Shown: positions 7,055 to 11,959 of the stretch, in pieces
Numbering within the stretch: the first letter of the stretch is position 1
How the letters are laid out: each line of letters opens with the position of its first letter
Origin: Lentzea aerocolonigenes
GTDB taxonomy: Bacteria; Actinomycetota; Actinomycetes; Mycobacteriales; Pseudonocardiaceae
Direction of reading: 5' to 3'
Length of the DNA: 11,959 nt
NCBI RefSeq assembly: GCF_000955955.1
Contig: NZ_JYJG01000527.1
Location: forward strand, 1-11,959
Notes under the pieces: generated by a model
Told to the model about the DNA's origin: nothing
Database searches by the model: none
The model's input: only the letters and a program-made list of their open reading frames with translations
Made by a program: the position numbers and the translations under genes

Positions 7055-7528
7055 TCAGACGAACACCCCTCGAGCACGGTCCTTCCTGGCGTGTCCAGCT
7101 GGGAAGATTCGGCCGCTCATGGCGATGTAGACGCCGTGGGGCAGGGTCTGCAGGGCGGCGACGGCGAGTCCGAGGTTGAACGGCGCGTCGCTGTCGGTCA
7201 TGCGGGCCGGTTGCATCGCCCCGGTCACGACGATGACCTTGCCGGTGATGGTGCGCAGGTGCTCGGCGGTGTTGGTCATGGTGTCGGTGCCGTGGGTGAC
7301 GAGGACGTGCTCGGCGTCGGTTTCCTGGACGCGGTGGCGGATCAGGTCCCGGTCGGTGTCGTCCAGGGTGGCGCTGTCCTTGCGGCACAGGCTTTCGAGG
7401 GTGATCTCGTGCTGGGTGCGGGCGCGTTCGAGGAGGGACGCCACCACGGGCGGCCCGATGGCGAAGGTGCCTTGCAGGGTGTACTCGACGTCGAGGGAAC
7501 CACCGGTCGTGATGACGTGGATGCGCAT
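7055..7528 (-). CDS. Single-domain asparaginase-family amidohydrolase
   Basis: 157-residue protein matching only the N-terminal domain of L-asparaginase/glutaminase, about half the usual 320-350 residues. Visible motifs are VITTGGSLD (5-13), LCRKDSATL (48-56), VTHGTDTM (77-84), TGAMQPARMTDSDAPFN (102-118) and HGVYIAMSGR (131-140). Short stand-alone asparaginase-domain proteins of this size form a known group. The Thr-Asp pair of HGTDT is kept, but the nucleophile-region Thr of canonical TGGT is Ser11 here; a serine could still act, or activity may differ. ATG 7528 is supported by AAGGA at 7534-7538, 5 nt upstream. It is last in a five-gene amino-acid operon, 16 nt after the PLP-enzyme stop, suggesting that an amide (asparagine or a related product) belongs to the pathway. 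No signal peptide, so cytoplasmic. Confidence 0.85.
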   Translation of the reverse strand: MRIHVITTGGSLDVEYTLQGTFAIGPPVVASLLERARTQHEITLESLCRKDSATLDDTDRDLIRHRVQETDAEHVLVTHGTDTMTNTAEHLRTITGKVIVVTGAMQPARMTDSDAPFNLGLAVAALQTLPHGVYIAMSGRIFPAGHARKDRARGVFV

Positions 7529-7544
7529 GGGAGTCCTTCGACGG

Positions 7545-8684
7545 TCAGGCCGGGGGCTTGGACTTCAGACCGCTGCCGCACAGCGGTGCCACGACGGCGG
7601 GAAGCCCGTCGGGCCGTGGTGTGGTGTCGACGAGATCGGCTCGGATCGCTGCCCAGCACACCGCGGAGGTGGGTTCGACGTAGAGGCCGGAGCGGGCCAG
7701 CGCGGCGTGGGCGGCGTGGACCTGCTCGTCGGTGACGGTGACGATGATGCCGCCGGTGGCGCGCACGGCGGCGAGGATCTGACGGCCGCGGGCTGGTGCG
7801 GCGATGGCGATGCCCTCGGCGACGGTGCCGTGCGTGGTGATGTCGGCGGGTTCCGGTCGGCCGTCGGCGAAGGCGGTGGCCAGTGGGGCGCAGCCGGAGG
7901 CCTGGACCGCGACGATGCGGGGTAGCCGGTCGATGAGTCCTTGGTCGAGCAGTTCGGCGCAGCCGAGGTACGCGCCCAGCACCAGGGTGCCGTTGCCGAC
8001 CGGCAGCACGAGGGTGTCCGGCAGCCTGCCCTCGAGCTGCTCCCATAGTTCGAGGACGTAGGTTTTGGTGCCGTGCAGGAAGAACGGGTGGTAGACGTGG
8101 CTGGCGTAGAAGACGCCCGGTTCGTCGGCGGCGCGGGCCGCGGCGTGCGCGGTGTCTTCGCGGGTGCCGGGAATCTGGTGCACGGTGGCGCCGTAAGCGC
8201 GCAGTTGTGCGACCTTGCCCGCTGAGGTGCTCTCAGGAACGTAGACGTCGCAGGCGATGCCTGCGCGGGCGGCGTAGGCGGCGACGGAGGTGCCGGCGTT
8301 GCCGCTGCTGTCGGCCATGAGCCGGGTGACGCCGAGGCGTGCGGCCAAGGCGGCCAGCATGACCGCTCCCCTGTCCTTGAACGACCCGGTCGGCATGAGG
8401 TAGTCGATCTTCAGTCCGACACCGGGCTGTCCGGGCGCGGTGACCAGAGGAGTCATGCCTTCACCCATGGTGATGCCGGGTGGTTCGGCGATCGGCAGGG
8501 CTTCGGCGTAGCGCCACAGGCCGGGCCGGCGGGTGGCGAGGTCCGCGGCCTTCGGCATGACCGGCGTGAACCCTGTCAGGTCCAGCACGCCGTGGCAGTC
8601 GGCGCACCGCCAGGCCAGCTCGTCCAGGGCGTGGGTTCTGCCGCACGCGGCACACCGCAGTGCCATCGTTTCCGGGTTGTTCAT
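7545..8684 (-). CDS. Threonine-synthase-like PLP enzyme with N-terminal zinc ribbon
   Basis: Fold-type II PLP enzyme of 379 residues. A zinc-ribbon-like knuckle opens the protein (C11-x2-C14 and C27-x2-C30). The PLP lysine is expected at K103 in MPTGSFKDRGA, the phosphate-binding loop is SSGNAG (126-131), and the C-terminus has the LCGSGLKS turn typical of threonine-synthase relatives. Such enzymes catalyse beta/gamma elimination or replacement on amino acids; the true substrate cannot be read from sequence, and a dehydratase or ammonia-lyase role is as likely as threonine synthesis because no threonine-pathway genes are adjacent. ATG 8684 is used because it overlaps the preceding gene's stop (ATGA) and has AAGGA about 10 nt upstream; an open frame extends much further upstream but only as a shadow inside the neighbouring gene. 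Confidence 0.88.
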   Translation of the reverse strand: MNNPETMALRCAACGRTHALDELAWRCADCHGVLDLTGFTPVMPKAADLATRRPGLWRYAEALPIAEPPGITMGEGMTPLVTAPGQPGVGLKIDYLMPTGSFKDRGAVMLAALAARLGVTRLMADSSGNAGTSVAAYAARAGIACDVYVPESTSAGKVAQLRAYGATVHQIPGTREDTAHAAARAADEPGVFYASHVYHPFFLHGTKTYVLELWEQLEGRLPDTLVLPVGNGTLVLGAYLGCAELLDQGLIDRLPRIVAVQASGCAPLATAFADGRPEPADITTHGTVAEGIAIAAPARGRQILAAVRATGGIIVTVTDEQVHAAHAALARSGLYVEPTSAVCWAAIRADLVDTTPRPDGLPAVVAPLCGSGLKSKPPA

Positions 8685-9646
8685 GAGATGGCTTCCTTCT
8701 CGGTCGCTGCCGCCTGCAGGAGGGCATCGGCGATGAAGAGGTCCTGCAGGGCGATGCCGGAGCTGTCGAAAACGGTGATCTCGTCGTCGCCGCGGCGTCC
8801 TTCGGCCTGACCGGTGAGGACGTCTCCGATCGCGGTGAGCGTCAGGGTGCCATCGCCGACGAGACCGGCGACGTGCTGCAGTTCCCCGATCCGGACGGCT
8901 TGGGCGGGCAGGTCGCAGAACAGCCGCGCCGTGGTGAGCAGTTCGACCGGGAGTTCCTGTTTGCCCTGGGCGTCGGCGCCCATGCCGGCGACGTGGGTAC
9001 CTGGACGCACCCAGGCGGCATCGAACAGTGGTGCGGTGGCAGTGGTGGCGGTGACGATGACGTCCGCGTCGCCGCACGCCTGCTCGGCGGGGGTGAGCCG
9101 TCCGGTGAGGCCTCGTTCGGCGAGCCGGGTCAGGAAGTCCTCGCCGCGTTGCCGGTCGCGGGCGACGACGTGCACGGTGGTGAGGGGCCGCACGCGGGCG
9201 AGCGCGGCGCATTCGTACAGCGCTTGATGCCCGGTGCCGAAGACGGTCAGCGTGGTGGCGTCGGCGCGGGCCAGCACGTCGGCGGCGACTGCGTCCGCGG
9301 CGGCGGTGCGGTAGGCGTTGACGACACCGGCCTCGACGATCGCGCCGATGCGGCCGTGCTCCTGGTCGAACAGCAGCACCAGGGAGTTGTGCCGGGGCAG
9401 GCCCCGGTCGGCGTTGCCCGGCCAGTAACTGCCGATCTTGACACCGGCGAGCTGTGCCGACGCACCGGACTTCACGGTGAACCTGTTCCGTTGCTCGGAC
9501 CCGTGACCGAGGACTGCGGGGAACACCTCGGCCTGGTGATCGGCGGCGGCGATCAGGGCGTCGCGCGCGGCGGTGAAGGCCAGTTCCTCGGTGACGAGGG
9601 CGGCGGAAAGATCCTCTGGCAGGAAACGCACGACGGTGGTCACCAT
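8681..9646 (-). CDS. Ornithine cyclodeaminase/mu-crystallin family protein, probable imino-acid reductase
   Basis: 321-residue NAD(P)-binding protein. It has the family layout: substrate segment KSGASAQLAGVKIGSYWPGN (about 59-78), NAYRTAAADAVAADVLA (110-126), and Rossmann fold entry VFGTGHQALYECAAL (135-149). Members include ornithine cyclodeaminase, ectoine-pathway EutC, DauB-type 2-iminoarginine dehydrogenase and the iminosuccinate reductase BhcD; the sequence alone does not separate these. Position between a D-amino-acid/aldolase-type enzyme and a PLP lyase favours reduction of an imino acid made by the neighbours. ATG 9646 is chosen: it overlaps the upstream stop by 7 nt (9640-9646). GTG 9664 or GTG 9643 are alternatives; none has a strong ribosome site, so translation is probably coupled to the upstream gene. 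Confidence 0.88.
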   Translation of the reverse strand: MVTTVVRFLPEDLSAALVTEELAFTAARDALIAAADHQAEVFPAVLGHGSEQRNRFTVKSGASAQLAGVKIGSYWPGNADRGLPRHNSLVLLFDQEHGRIGAIVEAGVVNAYRTAAADAVAADVLARADATTLTVFGTGHQALYECAALARVRPLTTVHVVARDRQRGEDFLTRLAERGLTGRLTPAEQACGDADVIVTATTATAPLFDAAWVRPGTHVAGMGADAQGKQELPVELLTTARLFCDLPAQAVRIGELQHVAGLVGDGTLTLTAIGDVLTGQAEGRRGDDEITVFDSSGIALQDLFIADALLQAAATEKEAIS

Positions 9647-10782
9647 CCCTGAACGCGCGGCCACACGGCCACGACGGCGGTCGAATCCGGTTCGGTCACG
9701 TGGTACTGGTCGTGCTGGGCCGCGGTGGCGCAGGCGTGGTTGGGCAGGATCCGCACACGGGTACCGACGGGCAGGTCCGGCAGGGCGGCGGTGCTACCGG
9801 GGCGAAGTGACAGGACGCCGTGCTCCTGGCTCGCGTCGCTCATCAGCAGGTCCGGGTAGAGGTTGCCGTCGAGATCGGCGACGAGGCCGTACCCCTGGTC
9901 CACCCGCTGACGTGCGGTACCGCGGTCGCGCGAGGTCGCCATCCAGCCGCCGTCGGTGAGGATCCACCCCTTGTCCAGGCGGTGCCCGATCACCGTCGTG
10001 ACCACCGTCATCGCCAGGTCGGCGGTGGAGCATACGCCGATGCCGGCCATCACCAGGTCGAAGAAGACGAAGTTGCCCGCCCGAACCTCGGTGACACCGG
10101 TGAGGTCGACCGCGAAGTGCGCGGTCGGGGTGGAACCCACGCTCACCACCGGAGCCTCGTGCCCGGCCACCCGCAACACCTCGGCGGCCTGCACCGCACA
10201 CTGGCGCTCGTTCTCGGCGGCCGCGCGCAACCCCTCGACGCCGTCGGCGTAGTAGGACTCCCCTGCGTGCACCAGCACGCCCCTGACCTCGGCACCGCCG
10301 TCGGCGAGCGTGCGGGCGATGACGGGCAGCGCCGGGTCGTCGGGACGCACGCCGCCGCGGTGACCGTCGCAGTCGATCTCGATCAACGCCGGGATGCCCG
10401 CCATCCCGGCGCGGGAGGTGGCGAGCGCGGCGGCCTGCTCGACGCTGTCGAGCAACACCACCAGATCCACACCGCGCTGCCGCAACGCGACCACCCTGGC
10501 CAGCTTGTGCGGCGCGATCCCGACCGCATACACGATGTCGCGGTAGCCGGCGCCGGCGAACACCTCAGCCTCCGCCAGCGTCGACACTGTGATCGACCCC
10601 GGCTGCTCATCGTGCAGCAGCGCGGCCACGTCAAGGGACTTGGCCGTCTTGACGTGCAGGCGAAGCGGCACACCCAGCTCGTCGAGGTACTTGCGGAGCC
10701 GACCGATGTTCGCGGCCACCGTCGCCTGATTCACCGCCAGGAAAGGGGTTTCCAGATCGTTCAGCGTGCTCCGGCCGGTCAT
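9640..10782 (-). CDS. D-threonine aldolase/D-serine dehydratase-like PLP-zinc enzyme
   Basis: 380-residue fold-type III PLP enzyme. The alanine-racemase N-terminal barrel opens with LETPFLAVNQATVAANI (10-26), with the PLP lysine expected at K45 in LHVKTAKS, and barrel strands such as ALIEIDCDGHRGGVRPDD. The C-terminal D-serine-dehydratase-like domain ends with LPNHACATAAQHD; His349 and Cys351 match the HxC zinc ligands of this family (chicken D-serine dehydratase and bacterial D-threonine aldolase). Known activities are dehydration of D-serine or D-threo-3-hydroxyaspartate and aldol cleavage of beta-hydroxy-amino acids; the beta-hydroxyaspartate aldolase BhcC is of the same family. ATG 10782 overlaps the regulator stop (ATGA) and has GGGGAGG 7 nt upstream. 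A longer open frame to 11133 runs antisense-like through the regulator gene and is not used. Confidence 0.9.
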   Translation of the reverse strand: MTGRSTLNDLETPFLAVNQATVAANIGRLRKYLDELGVPLRLHVKTAKSLDVAALLHDEQPGSITVSTLAEAEVFAGAGYRDIVYAVGIAPHKLARVVALRQRGVDLVVLLDSVEQAAALATSRAGMAGIPALIEIDCDGHRGGVRPDDPALPVIARTLADGGAEVRGVLVHAGESYYADGVEGLRAAAENERQCAVQAAEVLRVAGHEAPVVSVGSTPTAHFAVDLTGVTEVRAGNFVFFDLVMAGIGVCSTADLAMTVVTTVIGHRLDKGWILTDGGWMATSRDRGTARQRVDQGYGLVADLDGNLYPDLLMSDASQEHGVLSLRPGSTAALPDLPVGTRVRILPNHACATAAQHDQYHVTEPDSTAVVAVWPRVQGW

Positions 10783-11450
10783 CGGCTTTCCTCCCCGCTC
10801 GCGGTTTCGTCCTGCGTCCGGCGGCAGTCGGCCAGATCCGCGTACACCGCGGAACGCGACATGCCGAGTCGTTCGGCGACACGGGGCACGGCGTTGCGGA
10901 CGGCGAAGACACCGCGGCGGTCCAGAACGCGCAACAGTTCCAGCCGTTCGACCCGAGTCAGTCCCGCGACGGACTTGCCGCGCGCGACCTCCTCCGCGCG
11001 GATCACCGCGTCGACCACGTCGTCGAAGTCGTCGCTGAACGTGGTGGCCGGGACCTGAGCCGGCGGCGTACCGGCCAGTGCGGTCAACAGGTCGCCCGCC
11101 TGCCGCAGTGCCGTGACATCGATGTTGACGCACAACGCCCCGAACACATGGTCGGCGCCATCGCGCAGCGGCATCGTGGACGACTTGATCAGCCGCCCGT
11201 CCGGAGTGCGGGTCATGTAGTTGATGTCGTTCACCGCCGCGTCGCCCTGGGCGAGCACGGCCAGACCGATCTCGCTCAGCGCACCACCGGCCTTGCGCCC
11301 GGTCACCGACCCCGCCACAGCCACGACCGACTGCTCACCCCGCCGGTAGTCGTGCAGCACGACCTCGCACGTGGGCCCGAACGTCGAGGCCAGCCCGTCG
11401 ATCACCGGCCGCAACGCCGCCAGGATCGCATCCGCACCACCGTCCGCCAC
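10779..11450 (-). CDS. YheO/DauR-like PAS-HTH transcriptional regulator
   Basis: 223-residue regulator with an N-terminal YheO-like PAS sensor domain (about 8-120; STFGPTCEVVLHDYRRGEQS, INYMTRTPDGRLIKSSTMP, VFGALCVNIDVTALR) and a C-terminal YheO-type HTH (about 160-210; RGVFAVRNAVPRVAERLGMS, RSAVYADL). The best-studied relative, DauR of Pseudomonas aeruginosa, represses D-arginine catabolism genes including the ornithine-cyclodeaminase-type dauB. GTG 11450 is chosen because GAGAGG (11459-11464) lies 8 nt upstream and relatives start close to the PAS domain. A TTG at 11492 would extend the frame by 14 residues but leaves no room for a ribosome site and would push the tandem repeats to within 5 nt of the start. 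It heads the five-gene operon and overlaps the next gene by 4 nt, so it probably controls itself and the enzymes together. Confidence 0.88.
   Translation of the reverse strand: MADGGADAILAALRPVIDGLASTFGPTCEVVLHDYRRGEQSVVAVAGSVTGRKAGGALSEIGLAVLAQGDAAVNDINYMTRTPDGRLIKSSTMPLRDGADHVFGALCVNIDVTALRQAGDLLTALAGTPPAQVPATTFSDDFDDVVDAVIRAEEVARGKSVAGLTRVERLELLRVLDRRGVFAVRNAVPRVAERLGMSRSAVYADLADCRRTQDETASGEESR
10790..10796 (-). promoter_or_regulatory. Strong ribosome binding site of the aldolase/dehydratase-like gene
   Basis: GGGGAGG lies on the minus strand inside the last codons of the regulator gene, 7 nt before ATG 10782. It fixes that start against the far longer open frame and suggests that the enzyme can be translated more strongly than the regulator on the same message. 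Confidence 0.7.
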
Positions 11451-11458
11451 CGCGTCCG

Positions 11459-11464
11459 CCTCTC
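11459..11464 (-). promoter_or_regulatory. Ribosome binding site deciding the GTG start of the PAS-HTH regulator
   Basis: GAGAGG on the minus strand, 8 nt before GTG 11448-11450. It favours the 223-residue product over the TTG 11492 start. Confidence 0.55.
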
Positions 11465-11491
11465 GATCACCTACCGCCCAGGACGGGACCA

Positions 11492-11497
11492 ATAGTA
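11492..11497 (-). promoter_or_regulatory. Possible -10 box for the amino-acid operon
   Basis: TACTAT on the minus strand fits the actinobacterial TAnnnT -10 pattern and would put transcription start near 11485, about 35 nt before the regulator GTG. The hexamer 17 nt upstream (TGTTCG) is a poor -35 and lies within the repeat region, which would suit a promoter controlled by a bound protein. Suggestive only. Confidence 0.35.
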
Positions 11498-11527
11498 ACA
11501 GTCCAGAGTCTGGACGAACAGTCCAGA
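11497..11527 (-). promoter_or_regulatory. Tandem operator-like repeat upstream of the regulator
   Basis: AACAGTCCAGA occurs at 11497-11507 and again at 11517-11527, exactly 20 bp apart (about two helical turns). The left copy is part of a perfect odd palindrome GTCCAGA-G-TCTGGAC (11501-11515); the right copy continues into an imperfect one (CAGA/TCTG arms). The array lies just upstream of a possible -10 box. Such paired sites on one DNA face fit cooperative binding of a dimeric regulator; the PAS-HTH protein encoded immediately downstream is the natural candidate. Confidence 0.65.
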
Positions 11528-11596
11528 CGTTCTGCGCGCGTCAACTCCTGCCGCCGACGTCCCCGGAAACGTGTGGGGTACCAAACCAGGCCCAGA

Positions 11597-11618
11597 GGTC
11601 TGACCTGCGCCTCAGACC
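11597..11618 (-). terminator. Hairpin at the 3' end of the transposase remnant
   Basis: Perfect 7-bp arms GGTCTGA / TCAGACC with an 8-nt loop, spanning the TGA stop (complement of 11612-11614) of the transposase remnant. It could end transcription from the right before the amino-acid operon promoter, or be part of the element's end. Short, without a T-tract. Confidence 0.4.
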
Positions 11619-11928
11619 GCCGCAGGTTCGTACTCGTTGATCAAACCGCCGAGTACTCGCCGACGACGAACAGACCTGCAGCCTGACCCTGTGAGCGGGT
11701 AATCGGGTCGTGGCGGGGCGTGGTCCCGCGCTCTGTGTGGCCGTCGGTGGTTGTAGTGCCAAGTGTTCGGGGCCCGTACCGCCCGTCGCGGTATGGCCGG
11801 CGCCACGCGGGATGTTGACGCTGACTACCGCCGGACTTCAAACGTCTGGGTCGCATGTGCCGATCAGACCAGCAGGTGTCGAGCCCCTTGCTCGCGCAGG
11901 CAGCCATCCATCGCGACCAGTCCGGCAA
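11612..11928 (-). pseudogene. 3' remnant of an integrase-core (DDE) transposase
   Basis: The frame ending at TGA 11612-11614 reads HYNHRRPHRARDHAPP (from about 11760 leftward) and ends RRRVLGGLINEYEPAAV. HYN-x-x-RPHR-x followed by VLGGLINEY is the characteristic C-terminus of actinobacterial integrase-core transposases of the IS3/IS481 kind. Further upstream a second frame reads RWMAACASKGLDTCW and DRHMR (about 11851-11913), weakly matching the RW...LD...RHLR spacing that precedes HYN in these proteins. The two pieces are in different frames, so the gene is shifted between about 11767 and 11850 and degraded. The DDE catalytic region, if any, would lie outside the window. Exact IS family cannot be fixed, and I see no clear terminal inverted repeat. 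Confidence 0.6.
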
Positions 11929-11959
11929 ACCAGGAAGTCATCGCATGCACAGGGAAGGG

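Noticed and set aside
6017..7735. Plus-strand open frame of 572 codons
   Set aside because: It runs antisense through parts of four features, including the FAD and [2Fe-2S] subunits, the asparaginase and the PLP enzyme; composition is shadow-like and no domain is visible.
8685..9212. N-terminal extension of the threonine-synthase-like frame
   Set aside because: Arg/Pro-rich shadow of the ornithine-cyclodeaminase-like gene; ATG 8684 has a ribosome site and a stop/start overlap.
9820..11058. Plus-strand open frame of 412 codons opposite the aldolase-like and regulator genes
   Set aside because: Antisense to two well-supported genes, with no recognisable domain.
1..11959. CRISPR arrays, tRNA or rRNA genes, riboswitches
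   Set aside because: No regularly spaced direct repeats beyond the two-copy operator, and no tRNA or rRNA signatures were found by eye on either strand.

Overview
The window looks like chromosomal DNA of a high-GC actinomycete, probably of the Pseudonocardiales or Streptomycetales. This rests on the strong G/C bias at third codon positions, GTG and TTG starts, overlapping stop/start codons, and an MmyB-type XRE regulator. Nearly all intact genes read leftward (minus strand); only the XRE regulator, and at the left edge a hydrolase fragment and a decayed glycosidase gene, read rightward.

Left edge (1-986): the last 35 codons of a probable alpha/beta hydrolase, a strong GC hairpin, then the wreck of a secreted gene. 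The wreck holds a signal peptide, part of a ricin-B-type lectin repeat and part of a GH43-like glycosidase, broken by frameshifts, a nonsense codon and an internal deletion. From about 725 to 986 no gene is recognisable.

Molybdenum hydroxylase block (987-6883): an XRE/MmyB regulator reads rightward and runs tail-to-tail into the end of a leftward operon. In transcription order that operon is a Tat-exported [2Fe-2S] subunit, an FAD subunit with extra cluster cysteines, a molybdopterin subunit, and the XdhC maturation factor. This is the order of the Escherichia coli periplasmic aldehyde oxidoreductase operon paoABCD. The XdhC gene is set off from the structural genes by 123 nt holding a perfect 12-bp inverted repeat.

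Amino-acid block (7055-11450): five leftward genes, almost certainly one operon. They are a YheO/DauR-type PAS-HTH regulator, a D-threonine-aldolase/D-serine-dehydratase-like PLP/zinc enzyme, an ornithine cyclodeaminase/mu-crystallin family protein, a zinc-ribbon threonine-synthase-like PLP enzyme, and a single-domain asparaginase. The first four are joined by stop/start overlaps of 4 to 7 nt and the last follows after 16 nt. Upstream of the regulator, two copies of an 11-bp repeat lie exactly 20 bp apart, one inside a 15-bp palindrome, next to a possible -10 box; this looks like an operator. The enzyme set recalls the beta-hydroxyaspartate cycle (an aldolase of the same fold plus an ornithine-cyclodeaminase-type iminosuccinate reductase) and the P. 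aeruginosa D-arginine locus (DauR regulator plus an ornithine-cyclodeaminase-type DauB), but it is neither. The most likely job is breakdown or interconversion of a beta-hydroxy or D-amino acid feeding aspartate metabolism. This is inference and the most promising subject for follow-up.

Right edge (11528-11959): a frameshifted 3' remnant of an integrase-core (DDE) transposase lies directly upstream of the regulator. With the broken glycosidase gene at the other end, this marks both flanks as eroded.
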